Part shown: positions 36,601 to 44,862 of the stretch, in pieces
Layout: every line of letters starts with the position of its first letter
How positions within the stretch are numbered: the first letter of the stretch is position 1
Program-made: the position numbers and the translations under genes
NCBI RefSeq assembly: GCF_020171365.1
Contig: NZ_JAIUZO010000002.1
Location: 620,001 to 684,000 of the forward strand
Direction: 5' to 3'
Length of the DNA: 64,000 nt
Source of the DNA: Qipengyuania gaetbuli
GTDB lineage: Bacteria > Pseudomonadota > Alphaproteobacteria > Sphingomonadales > Sphingomonadaceae
The notes under the pieces: generated by a model
What the model saw: only the letters and a program-made list of their open reading frames with translations
Database searches by the model: none
What the model was told of the DNA's origin: nothing

Positions 36601-36759
36601 ATGGCAATTCTGATTCTCATCGCGACGATCCTGCTTCCCCCGCTCGGCGTGGCAGCCAAGCACGGCCTCGGCGGGACGACGCTGCTCAATCTGGTGCTGA
36701 CGCTGCTGGGCTTCATTCCGGGCCTCATTCACGGTCTCTACGTGAACTACGCCCGCTGA
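36601..36759 (+). CDS. Pmp3/YqaE-type small membrane peptide
   Basis: A 52-residue peptide with two hydrophobic helices, MAILILIATILLPPLGVAA and NLVLTLLGFIPGLIHGLYV, joined by a short loop. The LLPPLGV and GFIPGLIHGLYV blocks mark the Pmp3/UPF0057 family, linked to salt stress and membrane potential in yeast and plants. AAAGG lies ten bases before the ATG. Its place near the psp operon suits a membrane-stress role, which is inference. Confidence 0.85.
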   Translation: MAILILIATILLPPLGVAAKHGLGGTTLLNLVLTLLGFIPGLIHGLYVNYAR

Positions 36760-36792
36760 TAGCGATCAGGACTTAAGGGGAGCGCCGGGGCC

Positions 36793-37293
36793 TCAGGCTC
36801 CGGCGCTTTCGCGTACGACCGCGATACCAGCTTCCTTCTGGGCCTTGAGCTCCGCCTTCAGCCTGGCCGGATCGCGCGCGAAGACGAAGCCGAAACTGAC
36901 GCCGCCTTCCTTGCCGATGGTCGCGTGGTGCAGCTTGTGCGCCTGTACCAGCCGCTTGGCGTAGCCCTTCTTCGGGACCCAGCGGAAATAGCGCTGGTGG
37001 ACGAGCCCGTCGTGCACCAGCGTGTAGATGACGCCGTAGCAGGTGATGCCGAAGGCAATCCACCACAGCAGGTCCGACACGACATAGCCGATGGCGAACA
37101 TCGCGAAGACGATCGTGCCGAAAGTCAAGGCGTAGAGGTCGTTCTTCTCGAACGTATTGTCGTGCGGCTCGTGGTGGTCGCGGTGCCAGCCCCAGCCCCA
37201 GCCGTGCATGATGTATTTGTGCGCCCACCAGGCGAACAGTTCCATGCCGACAATCGACAGAAACACGGTCAGGAGAATGGCAGGCAGGCTCAT
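36793..37293 (-). CDS. crtZ: beta-carotene hydroxylase
   Basis: A 166-residue membrane di-iron enzyme adding 3-hydroxyl groups to beta-ionone rings. Four histidine motifs of the fatty-acid-hydroxylase superfamily are seen: HKYIMHG, HRDHHEPH, LVHDGLVHQR and HKLHH. Hydrophobic helices lie around them. ATG at 37293 overlaps the crtW stop (ATGA), so ketolase and hydroxylase are made together. With CrtW this gives the astaxanthin/adonirubin branch from beta-carotene. Confidence 0.93.
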   Translation of the reverse strand: MSLPAILLTVFLSIVGMELFAWWAHKYIMHGWGWGWHRDHHEPHDNTFEKNDLYALTFGTIVFAMFAIGYVVSDLLWWIAFGITCYGVIYTLVHDGLVHQRYFRWVPKKGYAKRLVQAHKLHHATIGKEGGVSFGFVFARDPARLKAELKAQKEAGIAVVRESAGA

Positions 37294-38060
37294 GCGTTCA
37301 ACTCTGTTTGCGACATCGCGCGGCGCGCCCGGGGCAAGCCCCACCAGGGGACGTGCGGGGCGCGGTGATGTTCGTGATGATAGCCGAAATGAAAGCAGCT
37401 GGCGAGCGAGGCGAGCACGCCGAAACCGTCGCTGCGGGCATTGTGTTCATCGGCAAACCCAGCCCCGTCATGGCGATGCGGGCGGAAGGTGCCGAAGTAG
37501 AACAGCTGCATGGAGGACGCGATGGCCGGTGCGCCGTAGAGCAGGACGATCTTCTCGACCGGAATGCCCAGCACCACCCAGTAAACGGTCACCACGGTGC
37601 TGACGAACAGGATCGACCGCCAGCCGAAATAGCGCCTTAGGAAGGTGGCGTACCACGGCCAGAAGCTGGTCGGGTGGTCGGCGCTGAAGTCGGGATCTCG
37701 TTCGGTCCCCGGGGCCTTGTGATGGTCGAAATGGGCATCGCGCATCCGGGTCCAGCCGAAACCTGCGTACAGGAACAGCAGGCTGCCGCCGATCGCCCCG
37801 TTGAGACGCCTGTGCCCCGGCACGAGCGAGCCGTGCATCGCGTCATGGCTGACGATGAAGAGGCCGACGGAAAGCCAACATTGCACCACCGCCATCAGGA
37901 GTGCGACAGGCAGGCTCGTCCAGGTGAGCTCGAACACGAACATGGCGTAGGCGTGGATCGCCAGCCAGCTTGCCACGATGCCGAGCGCAAGGGCCAGGCC
38001 GATGGCGGCCTGCCCGCTGCGCGGGGCTGCCGAAAGCCGGATTTGCTGAGCGCTTGCCAT
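37290..38060 (-). CDS. crtW: beta-carotene ketolase
   Basis: A 256-residue membrane di-iron oxygenase that introduces 4-keto groups into beta-carotene or zeaxanthin. Histidine clusters SHDAMHG, HFDHHKAPG and FHFGYHHEHHRAPHVPWWGLP match CrtW rather than plant desaturases. Four or so membrane segments. The ATG at 38060 opens a crtW-crtZ pair; upstream carotenoid genes (crtE, crtB, crtI, crtY) are not in this window. Confidence 0.93.
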   Translation of the reverse strand: MASAQQIRLSAAPRSGQAAIGLALALGIVASWLAIHAYAMFVFELTWTSLPVALLMAVVQCWLSVGLFIVSHDAMHGSLVPGHRRLNGAIGGSLLFLYAGFGWTRMRDAHFDHHKAPGTERDPDFSADHPTSFWPWYATFLRRYFGWRSILFVSTVVTVYWVVLGIPVEKIVLLYGAPAIASSMQLFYFGTFRPHRHDGAGFADEHNARSDGFGVLASLASCFHFGYHHEHHRAPHVPWWGLPRARRAMSQTELNA

Positions 38061-38099
38061 GTCGCGGATATAGTGGCCGCTGAGGGCCAGTGCAAAACG

Positions 38100-38522
38100 C
38101 TATTCTGCGCGAGCCCTGCGTGCAGAGGTGAGGCCGAAGAATTTTTCCGCCACTTCGCTGCTGATACGCGCCGGCCGGTGGGTTTCGCTGTCGAGGCAGC
38201 ACCACATGCTCTTCACTTCGGCCAGGACGTCTTCGCCGCGGCGAATGACCGTGTTGTAGAAGCTGCGCGCGCCCTTGATCTTTTCGAGCACGGTTTCGGC
38301 GATCACCTCGTCATCGAGGAATGCGGGCTTGCGATAGGTAATCTCGTGCTTGAGTGCGACCCACGCCTTGCTCGCCACCTCTTCTGCCGGTGCCAGCTTC
38401 TGCCAATGCGCGAGCACGACGTCCTGCACCCAGTTCAGGTAGCGGGCGTTGTTGACGTGACCCATGAAGTCGATGTCCGTGGGGATGACCTTGATCGGGA
38501 AGGCGAATGGCTTTGCTGACAT
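38100..38522 (-). CDS. acyl-CoA thioesterase (4-hydroxybenzoyl-CoA thioesterase type)
   Basis: A 140-residue hotdog-fold protein of the YbgC/FcbC group. The catalytic aspartate is in the opening block TDIDFMGHVNNARYLNWVQD, where family members have DxxxxGHVN. Likely hydrolyses a short or aromatic acyl-CoA. It is 39 bases upstream of crtW on the same strand, possibly co-transcribed. Substrate cannot be told. Confidence 0.85.
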   Translation of the reverse strand: MSAKPFAFPIKVIPTDIDFMGHVNNARYLNWVQDVVLAHWQKLAPAEEVASKAWVALKHEITYRKPAFLDDEVIAETVLEKIKGARSFYNTVIRRGEDVLAEVKSMWCCLDSETHRPARISSEVAEKFFGLTSARRARAE

Positions 38523-38615
38523 GAGTGTCAGTAAAGCAGAGAAAGGTTAAGTTTGGAAGACTCTGGAATTGCCTTTTTGCGCGCGTGACAATCGTGCCGC
38601 ACATCTTGCCCCGAC

Positions 38616-40052
38616 ATGGCCAGCAAACCGCGCACACTCTACGAAAAGATCTGGGATGCCCACGTCGTCGAACGTAGCGACGATGGCACCTGCCTGCTCT
38701 ATATCGACCGGCATCTCGTTCACGAGGTCACCAGTCCGCAAGCCTTCGAGGCGCTGCAGGTTTCGGGCCGCACGGTCCGCCGCCCCGACCTCACGCTGGC
38801 CGTGCCGGACCACAACTTGCCAACGACCGCGCGTCTCGATGCAGCGGGCAACCGACTGCCAATCGCCGATCCGCAGAGCGCCGCACAGCTCGCCGCACTC
38901 GAAGCGAATGCGCCGGCTTTCGGGATCGACTACATCGACGCCGCCGCGCCCGAGCAGGGCATCGTCCACGTTGTCGGCCCCGAACAGGGCTTCTCGCTGC
39001 CCGGCACGACCATCGTCTGCGGTGACAGCCATACGGCCGCCCATGGCGGGATCGGCGCGCTGGCCTTCGGCATCGGCACGAGCGAAGTCGAGCATGTCCT
39101 TGCGACGCAGACGCTGCTCTTGCGCCAGAGCAAGACCATGGAAATCCGCGTAGAGGGCGAACTCGGCCCCGGCGTGACGCCGAAGGACCTCATCCTTCAC
39201 ATCATCGGGGTCATCGGGACCGCCGGCGGCACCGGCCACGTGATCGAATACCGCGGCGATGTGTTCGAACGCATGAGCGTCGAGGGACGACTGACCGTGT
39301 GCAACATGAGCATAGAAGGCGGCGCGCGCGCCGGCCTGATCGCGCCCGACGACAAGGTCTTCGCCTATCTGGCAGGACGCAAATACGCACCGCAGGGCGC
39401 CGACTGGGACCGCGCGGTCGAATGGTGGCGCTCGCTCGCCACGGACGAAGGCGCGCAGTTCGACAAGACCGTCGTGATCGACGCCGCCGATATCGAACCG
39501 ACCGTGAGCTGGGGCACGAGCCCCGAAGACGTCGTGCCGATCGGCGGCACGGTGCCGGCACCCGAAAGCTTCTCCGACCCGTCCAAGCAACAGGCTGCCC
39601 GCAAGAGCCTCGATTACATGGGACTCGAACCCGGCGTGCCGCTGGAAGAGGTCGCCATCGAGAATGTCTTCATCGGTTCGTGCACCAACAGCCGGATCGA
39701 AGACCTGCGGGCCGCGGCGGAGGTGCTGAAAGGCCGCCGGAAGGCGCCGGGCGTACGCTGGGCGATCGCCGTGCCCGGCTCCGGCCTCGTCAAGCGGCAG
39801 GCGGAGGAAGAAGGGCTCGACCGGATCTTCACCGAAGCGGGCTTCGAATGGCGCGAGCCGGGTTGTTCCGCCTGCCTCGCGATGAACCCCGACAAGGTCC
39901 CCCCGGGTGAACGCTGTGCCTCGACCAGCAACCGCAATTTCGTCGGCCGGCAGGGCCCCGGTGCACGCACCCACCTGATGAGCCCCGCCATGGCTGCCGC
40001 TGCTGCGGTAACGGGGCGGCTGACCGACGTTCGCAAGCTGATCGGCTCGTAA
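38616..40052 (+). CDS. leuC: 3-isopropylmalate dehydratase large subunit
   Basis: A 478-residue iron-sulfur subunit of isopropylmalate isomerase in leucine synthesis. [28 protein letters not shown] opens the fold, [22 protein letters not shown] is the aconitase signature, and cluster ligands are in [10 protein letters not shown] and [11 protein letters not shown]. Ends 40 bases before the small ORF that separates it from leuD. Confidence 0.96.
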   Translation: MASKPRTLYEKIWDAHVVERSDDGTCLLYIDRHLVHEVTSPQAFEALQVSGRTVRRPDLTLAVPDHNLPTTARLDAAGNRLPIADPQSAAQLAALEANAPAFGIDYIDAAAPEQGIVHVVGPEQGFSLPGTTIVCGDSHTAAHGGIGALAFGIGTSEVEHVLATQTLLLRQSKTMEIRVEGELGPGVTPKDLILHIIGVIGTAGGTGHVIEYRGDVFERMSVEGRLTVCNMSIEGGARAGLIAPDDKVFAYLAGRKYAPQGADWDRAVEWWRSLATDEGAQFDKTVVIDAADIEPTVSWGTSPEDVVPIGGTVPAPESFSDPSKQQAARKSLDYMGLEPGVPLEEVAIENVFIGSCTNSRIEDLRAAAEVLKGRRKAPGVRWAIAVPGSGLVKRQAEEEGLDRIFTEAGFEWREPGCSACLAMNPDKVPPGERCASTSNRNFVGRQGPGARTHLMSPAMAAAAAVTGRLTDVRKLIGS

Positions 40053-40092
40053 CCCTCTTGCCCTTCACCGCTCGCCATCCCATGAGGGCAGC

Positions 40093-40251
40093 ATGACCAA
40101 GCTACCCAAAGGCAAGGCCGCCATCGCCGGTGCGATCGGTTCGGCCGCAATCGCCGCAGCGCTGCTCTATGCGAACAAGCGCCGCGAAAAGAAAAACCAG
40201 CCCAAGCAGCCCGGACCGATCCCTTCGGGCGAGAAACCGGAGACAGACTGA
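40093..40251 (+). CDS. 52-residue protein between leuC and leuD
   Basis: A short protein read from ATG 40093 to TGA 40251, which shares a base with the leuD ATG. It has a basic start ([13 protein letters not shown]), an alanine-rich hydrophobic stretch (residues 11-26), then [20 protein letters not shown]. It looks like a single-pass membrane peptide. I recall similar small ORFs between leuC and leuD in related bacteria, sometimes labelled isopropylmalate isomerase by position only; no catalytic feature supports that label. Confidence 0.65.
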   Translation: MTKLPKGKAAIAGAIGSAAIAAALLYANKRREKKNQPKQPGPIPSGEKPETD

Positions 40252-40856
40252 TGGACAAGGTGTCGACCATTGCAGGCCGGGCGATCCCGCTGGGGCTCAA
40301 GAATGTCGACACCGACGTCATCATTCCCGCGCACTGGCTGAAGACGGTGAGCCGCGAGGGCCTCGGAAAGGGCGCGTTCGAAACGATCCGCCAAGCACCC
40401 GGCAATCCCTTCGATGTCGAGGATTTCGCCGGTGCCCCGATCCTGATCGCTGGTGACAATTTCGGTTGCGGGTCCAGCCGCGAACATGCCGCTTGGGCAA
40501 TGCTCGACCTTGGCATCCGCGCGGTTATCGCGCCGAGCTTTTCGGACATCTTCTCGGGCAATGCCTTCAAGAATGGCATCCTGACCGTTGTCCTGCCGCC
40601 CGAACAGGTCGATCGCCTGCTCGAAGTGGCCAAGGATCACCCGATCACGGTCGACCTTGAAACCCAGACCGTCACCACGCCTTTCCAAGACCGCTTCGAA
40701 TTCGAAGTGGACCCGTTCCGCAAGCACTGCCTGCTCGAAGGGCTGGACGAAATCGGCCTCACGCTCGAAAGCGTCGATGCCATCGAAAATCACGAGAGAA
40801 AGCGCGCGGCGGACCTGCCCTGGCTCGACGCGCCGCAGAGGAGAGATGCAGCATGA
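40251..40856 (+). CDS. leuD: 3-isopropylmalate dehydratase small subunit
   Basis: A 201-residue swivel-domain partner of Leu[33 protein letters not shown] and [19 protein letters not shown] are the family blocks. Coupled to the small ORF upstream (TGATG) and to the oxidoreductase downstream (ATGA). Confidence 0.96.
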   Translation: MDKVSTIAGRAIPLGLKNVDTDVIIPAHWLKTVSREGLGKGAFETIRQAPGNPFDVEDFAGAPILIAGDNFGCGSSREHAAWAMLDLGIRAVIAPSFSDIFSGNAFKNGILTVVLPPEQVDRLLEVAKDHPITVDLETQTVTTPFQDRFEFEVDPFRKHCLLEGLDEIGLTLESVDAIENHERKRAADLPWLDAPQRRDAA

Positions 40857-41851
40857 AAGCAGTCCTGTCGAAAGAGGTCGGCGGCCCCGAAACCCTTGTC
40901 GTAGAGGACATTGCCGAACCCGCGCCCGGCGCGGGCGAGGTGCTGATCAAGGTCGCCGCCTGTGCGATCAATTTCCCCGACACGCTGATCATCCGCGACA
41001 TGTACCAGTTCAAGCCGCCCCGCCCGTTCAGCCCGGGCGGCGAGATTTCGGGCACGGTCGAGGCGCTGGGTGAAGGCGTCGAAGGCTTTGCCGTCGGTGA
41101 CCGGGTGATCTGCGGTGTCGGCAATGGCGGCCTGCAGGAAAAGGTCGCGGTATCCGCCGCCCGCTTGTTCCGCGTGCCCGAGGGCATCGACCTCGTGCAG
41201 GCATCGGCACTGCTGATGACTTACGGGACGACCATCCACGGCCTGAAAGACCGCGGCGACATCAAGGAAGGCGAAACCGTCCTCGTCCTCGGCGCTGCCG
41301 GCGGCGTCGGCCTCTCTGCCGTCGAACTGGCCAAGGCCTATGGCTGCCGCGTGGTCGCCGCTGTTTCGACCGAAGAGAAAGGCGAGGTCGCCCGGAAAGC
41401 GGGCGCAGACGAAGTCGTCATCTATCCGCGCGCACCGTTCGACAAGGACCAGTCCAAGGCGTTGGCGCAGGCATTCAAGGATGCGGTCGGGCCGAACGGC
41501 GCGGACATCGTCTACGACATCGTCGGCGGCGACTATTCCGAACCGGCACTGCGCTCCATCGCGTGGGAAGGCCGCTTCCTCGTCATCGGTTTCCCCGCAG
41601 GGATCGCCAAGATGCCGCTCAATCTCACCCTGCTGAAGAGCTGCGACATTCGCGGCGTGTTCTGGGGCGCATTCACTGCCCGCGAGCCCAAGCGCAACAA
41701 CGCCAATATCGCCGAGCTGTTCGACCTCTGGAAGGCCGGCAAGATCAACCCGTTGGTCAGCGAAACCTATCCGATCGACCGGGCCCACGAAGCCATCGCA
41801 AAGCTCGAAAACCGCGGCGCGATCGGCAAGCTCGTGGTGACGATGGACTGA
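40853..41851 (+). CDS. NADPH:quinone oxidoreductase, zinc-independent MDR family
   Basis: A 332-residue medium-chain dehydrogenase/reductase. The N-terminal GroES-like domain (residues 1-125, [16 protein letters not shown]) lacks the zinc cysteines. The Rossmann fold carries [22 protein letters not shown]. It fits the quinone oxidoreductase/zeta-crystallin group, with acyl-CoA or enoyl reductase roles also possible. Overlaps leuD by four bases, though a role in leucine synthesis is not evident. Confidence 0.88.
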   Translation: MKAVLSKEVGGPETLVVEDIAEPAPGAGEVLIKVAACAINFPDTLIIRDMYQFKPPRPFSPGGEISGTVEALGEGVEGFAVGDRVICGVGNGGLQEKVAVSAARLFRVPEGIDLVQASALLMTYGTTIHGLKDRGDIKEGETVLVLGAAGGVGLSAVELAKAYGCRVVAAVSTEEKGEVARKAGADEVVIYPRAPFDKDQSKALAQAFKDAVGPNGADIVYDIVGGDYSEPALRSIAWEGRFLVIGFPAGIAKMPLNLTLLKSCDIRGVFWGAFTAREPKRNNANIAELFDLWKAGKINPLVSETYPIDRAHEAIAKLENRGAIGKLVVTMD

Positions 41852-41927
41852 TTTTGCCTGCCGGGGGCCTTGCCGCTCGGCGGCGGCGGCCCTATTCGGC
41901 AAGGCAACTTCTTCCAAGGGGATAGAC

Positions 41928-42254
41928 ATGACCGACTTCAAGGATCGCGAACGCGGCGAGGAAACCAAGTTCGCATTCGACCAGGAAACCGAATTCAAGA
42001 TCGCGGCGCGCCGCAATCGCCTGCTGGGCGAATGGGCTGCGGGCCTGATGAACCTGACCGAGGAAGAGACCGACGCCTACAAGAAGGCCGTCGTGCAGGC
42101 AGACTTCGAGGAAGCGGGTGACGAGGACGTGATCCGCAAGCTGCTCGGCGACCTGACTGCCGCGGAATGCGATATCAGCGAAGCCGATATCCGCTCCAAG
42201 GTCGAGGAATGCGCCGTCGAGGCACGCCGCCAGTTCATGAGCGACCAGAAGTAA
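41928..42254 (+). CDS. DUF1476 / zeta inhibitor of F1F0-ATPase
   Basis: A 108-residue all-helical protein of DUF1476, known in Paracoccus and other alphaproteobacteria as the zeta subunit that blocks ATP hydrolysis by F1. The N-terminal FKDRERGEETKFAFDQETEFKI is the inhibitory region, followed by RRNRLLGEWAA and DVIRKLLGDL. The ATG at 41928 follows AAGGGG. The F1F0 genes themselves are not in the window. Confidence 0.9.
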   Translation: MTDFKDRERGEETKFAFDQETEFKIAARRNRLLGEWAAGLMNLTEEETDAYKKAVVQADFEEAGDEDVIRKLLGDLTAAECDISEADIRSKVEECAVEARRQFMSDQK

Positions 42255-42258
42255 TCCT

Positions 42259-42492
42259 ATGCCGATGACGTCCGAGGACATCGTCGCGCTGATCGAGGAA
42301 GCGCTGCCCGGCGCCGTCGTCGAGATGCGCGACCTTGCCGGCGACAATGATCACTGGGCGGCGAAGGTCATCGCCCCCCAGTTCGTCGGCAAGACCCGCG
42401 TCGCCCAGCACAAGCTGGTCTACGATGCACTGGGCGGCAGGATGGGCGGGGAACTCCACGCCTTGCAACTGACGACCCAAGTTCCCAACTGA
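42259..42492 (+). CDS. bolA: BolA family protein
   Basis: A 77-residue BolA-like protein partnering monothiol glutaredoxin in iron-sulfur trafficking. The ending block RVAQHKLVYDALGGRMGGELHALQL contains the family histidine and the helix-turn. It lies four bases after the zeta inhibitor and 40 bases before grxD, the usual BolA-Grx pairing. A second ATG at 42265 is an alternative start. Confidence 0.9.
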   Translation: MPMTSEDIVALIEEALPGAVVEMRDLAGDNDHWAAKVIAPQFVGKTRVAQHKLVYDALGGRMGGELHALQLTTQVPN

Positions 42493-42532
42493 CGCTTCAG
42501 CAAGATTCATTTCAGACAAAGGCAGGGCAATC

Positions 42533-42865
42533 ATGTCCGATGTAAATTCGCGCATCGCCGATCTGGTCGGCAGCAACGACGTGGTCCTCTTCATGAAGGG
42601 CACGCCGCTTTTCCCGCAGTGCGGCTTTTCCAACCGCGCGGTCGCCATCCTCGACCACTGCGGCGTGGCTTATGAAAGCGTCGACGTCCTGCAGGACATG
42701 GAAATCCGCCAGGGCATCAAGAGCTTTTCCGACTGGCCGACCATCCCCCAGCTCTATGTGAAGGGCGAATTCGTCGGCGGCAGCGACATCATGATGGAAA
42801 TGTTCGAAGCCGGCGAACTGCAGCAGATGATGGAAGAAAAGCAGGTCGCCAAAGCCGAAGGCTGA
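42533..42865 (+). CDS. grxD: monothiol glutaredoxin (Grx4 type)
   Basis: A 110-residue CGFS glutaredoxin that carries 2Fe-2S clusters. VVLFMKGTPLFPQCGFSNRAV has the CGFS active site, WPTIPQLYVKGEFVGGSDI the glutathione-binding TVP-like turn. Next to bolA, and followed by a strong terminator, so it ends the transcript. Confidence 0.95.
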   Translation: MSDVNSRIADLVGSNDVVLFMKGTPLFPQCGFSNRAVAILDHCGVAYESVDVLQDMEIRQGIKSFSDWPTIPQLYVKGEFVGGSDIMMEMFEAGELQQMMEEKQVAKAEG

Positions 42866-42889
42866 CTTTCTTCCGATCCTGAAACGGGT

Positions 42890-42927
42890 AAGGCCCGCCG
42901 GGGGGACGTCCTGGCGGGCCTTTTATT
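42890..42927 (+). terminator. intrinsic terminator after grxD
   Basis: AAGGCCCGCC (42890-42899) pairs perfectly with GGCGGGCCTT (42913-42922), followed by TTATTT. It ends the transcript 25 bases after the grxD stop. Confidence 0.9.
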
Positions 42928-42932
42928 TGGTT

Positions 42933-42967
42933 CGAGACGCACCGGGAGACCAGGGTGGTCCGTCTCG
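42933..42967. repeat. two-part stem-loop just past the grxD terminator
   Basis: CGAGACG (42933-42939) pairs with CGTCTCG (42961-42967), and inside it GACCA (42948-42952) pairs with TGGTC (42956-42960), leaving an 8-base one-sided bulge. It lies in the 221-base gap before the Nudix gene. It may be a small structured RNA or an operator; no ORF there is convincing. A further inverted repeat, TTTCCCG/CGGGAAA, is at 43084-43104. Confidence 0.4.
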
Positions 42968-43148
42968 TGAAGACCAAACGTTCTGACAGACATGATGCAG
43001 ACCCCGTGCCAAAGCCGCGAATGCGGCGGTCTAGGCCGCTCACGATGGTTAACACCCGGATTCACTCTGATCGTTCTGTAAATTTTCCCGACACGGCCGG
43101 GAAAGAGGCGCTTGGCAAGCTGCCAGCCGCGCGGCACAACATCTCCCG

Positions 43149-43928
43149 ATGAGCGCACCTGACCAGACTGTCGAACCGATTCCGGCCGCAACGCTGGTCA
43201 TCTTCCGCAGGGGCCGCACCGGACCCGACCCGCAGATCCTCATGACCGTCCGGTCACGCAACATGAGCTTTGCCGGCGGCATGGCCGTATTCCCCGGCGG
43301 GCGCGTCGACCCGCAGGACCGCGCATTGGCGCGCACGCTTGCATCGCATGATCGCGAGGACGAGGTCGCCCACCGCATCGCCGCGATCCGCGAAACCCTG
43401 GAGGAAACGGGGCTCGCGCTCGGGCTTACGGGCGACATGGATGCAGGCCGCGCAGCCGAAGCGCGCGCCATGCTGCTCGAGCGCGGCGAACTGGCGCCCG
43501 TGCTTGCCAGCTTCGACCTCGCGCTCGACCTCGATGCGCTGACGCCTTTTGCCCGCTGGCTTCCCCTCGGCCTCGCGCACAACCGGATCTTCGACACCAT
43601 GTTCTACCTTGCCGACCTTGGTACAGGAGCGGTGGAAATCGAGGTCGACGAAACGGAAAACACCCGCCTGTTCTGGGTGAGCGCGAGGGAAGCGCTGGCC
43701 ATGGCCGATACAGGCGAGATCTCGCTTATCTTCCCCACCCGCCGCAACCTCGAACGCCTCGCGCAGTTCGCATCCTTCGACGAAGCGCGCGACCATGCCC
43801 GCGCGACGCCGGTCAGGACCATCACGCCGGAAATCGTCGAGGAACCGGACGGTTCGTTCCTCACCATTCCCGACGATCTCGGCTATCCGGTGACCCGGGA
43901 ACAGCTGACCAGCGCGATGCGGGGCTGA
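43149..43928 (+). CDS. Nudix hydrolase
   Basis: A 259-residue hydrolase of the Nudix superfamily. The Nudix helix is AAIRETLEETGLALG with the catalytic REtLEEtG pattern, preceded by GMAVFPGGRVDPQD; the gap between the glycine block and the helix is expanded. FDTMFYLADLG follows. This long form is related to human NUDT19/RP2-type CoA or nucleotide diphosphatases, but the substrate is not determinable here. ATG at 43149 is 221 bases past the grxD terminator. Confidence 0.85.
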   Translation: MSAPDQTVEPIPAATLVIFRRGRTGPDPQILMTVRSRNMSFAGGMAVFPGGRVDPQDRALARTLASHDREDEVAHRIAAIRETLEETGLALGLTGDMDAGRAAEARAMLLERGELAPVLASFDLALDLDALTPFARWLPLGLAHNRIFDTMFYLADLGTGAVEIEVDETENTRLFWVSAREALAMADTGEISLIFPTRRNLERLAQFASFDEARDHARATPVRTITPEIVEEPDGSFLTIPDDLGYPVTREQLTSAMRG

Positions 43929-43936
43929 GGCAAGGC

Positions 43937-44013
43937 TGGCGCGCCCGGCAGGACTCGAACCTGCTGCCTCAAGATTAGAAGTCTCGCGCTCTATCCAGAT
44001 GAGCTACGGGCGC
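43937..44013 (-). tRNA. tRNA-Arg (anticodon TCT)
   Basis: Full cloverleaf on the minus strand, 77 bases including CCA. Acceptor GCGCCCG/CGGGCGC is perfect, D-stem GCTC/GAGC, anticodon stem CGAGA/TCTTG with loop CTTCTAA (anticodon TCT), T-arm GCAGG-TTCGAGT-CCTGC. It reads AGA arginine codons. Confidence 0.95.
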
Positions 44014-44073
44014 GCGCGGGGCGAGCCATAACGCGGCTTTGCGATTGCGCCAATCGGCGATAGTCAGCGCGCT

Positions 44074-44811
44074 ATGGAAAAGCAGGACCACCCCGCCCCG
44101 GCGCAGGCGCCGCAGTTTCGCTATTACGACCTGGTGATGGCGGCTTTCGTCACCATCCTCCTGCTGTCGAACCTGATCGGTGCATCCAAGCCCAGTTACG
44201 TCACCCTGCCGGGCCTTGGCGAGTGGTCCTTCGGGGCGGGCGTGCTGTTCTTTCCAGTCAGCTACATCATCGGCGACGTACTGACCGAGGTATATGGATA
44301 TGCCCGCGCGCGGCGCGTGATCTGGACCGGTTTTGCCGCGCTGCTGTTCATGGCCTTCATGGCCTGGGTGGTGGTGCAACTCCCACCGGCAGAGGGCTGG
44401 CCGGGGCAGGAAGCCTACGAATTCGTCTTCGGCAACAGCTGGCGCATCGTGCTGGCGTCCATGGTTGCCTTCTGGGCGGGCGAGTTCGCCAACAGCTTCG
44501 TCCTTGCGAAGATGAAAGTGTGGACGCAGGGCCGCCATTTGTGGATGCGCACCATCGGCTCGACCGTTGTGGGCCAGGGGCTCGACAGCCTGATCTTCTA
44601 TCCGCTGGCTTTCTGGGGCCTTGCCGGCTGGCCGCCCGAGCTGCTGTGGCAGGTCGTCCTGTCCCAGTGGCTGATCAAAACCGCGTGGGAAGCGATCCTG
44701 ACACCGGTGACCTATCTGGTCATCAATTCGCTCAAGCGCGCCGAGGGCACCGAGGTGTTCGATACGGACACCGACTTCTCGCCCTTTGCGACTAGTAGCA
44801 ACCGCGCATGA
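44074..44811 (+). CDS. queuosine-precursor transporter (YhhQ/VUT family)
   Basis: A 245-residue inner-membrane protein with about six membrane segments. LLSNLIGASKP, FPVSYIIGDVLTEVYGYARARR and the later GSTVVGQGLDSLIFYPLAFWG are family signatures. Homologues take up queuine, preQ0 or preQ1. The genome also encodes QueF at 8251, so salvage of preQ0/preQ1 would feed a working pathway. The TGA stop overlaps the start of the terminator serving the convergent receptor gene. Confidence 0.9.
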   Translation: MEKQDHPAPAQAPQFRYYDLVMAAFVTILLLSNLIGASKPSYVTLPGLGEWSFGAGVLFFPVSYIIGDVLTEVYGYARARRVIWTGFAALLFMAFMAWVVVQLPPAEGWPGQEAYEFVFGNSWRIVLASMVAFWAGEFANSFVLAKMKVWTQGRHLWMRTIGSTVVGQGLDSLIFYPLAFWGLAGWPPELLWQVVLSQWLIKTAWEAILTPVTYLVINSLKRAEGTEVFDTDTDFSPFATSSNRA

Positions 44812-44839
44812 AAAAAGGGGCGGCACCAGGCCGCCCCTT
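44811..44839 (-). terminator. intrinsic terminator of the TonB receptor gene
   Basis: AAGGGGCGGC and its complement GCCGCCCCTT flank a short loop. On the minus strand it ends in six T residues. It serves the receptor whose stop is at 44863 and may also stop the convergent transporter transcript. Confidence 0.85.
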
Positions 44840-44862
44840 CCCCCTCCCTTTGACAGGGTTAT

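Noticed and set aside
42955..43152. 65-residue open frame between grxD and the Nudix gene
   Set aside because: No ribosome site, Arg-rich composition and overlap with stem-loops; no sign of coding.
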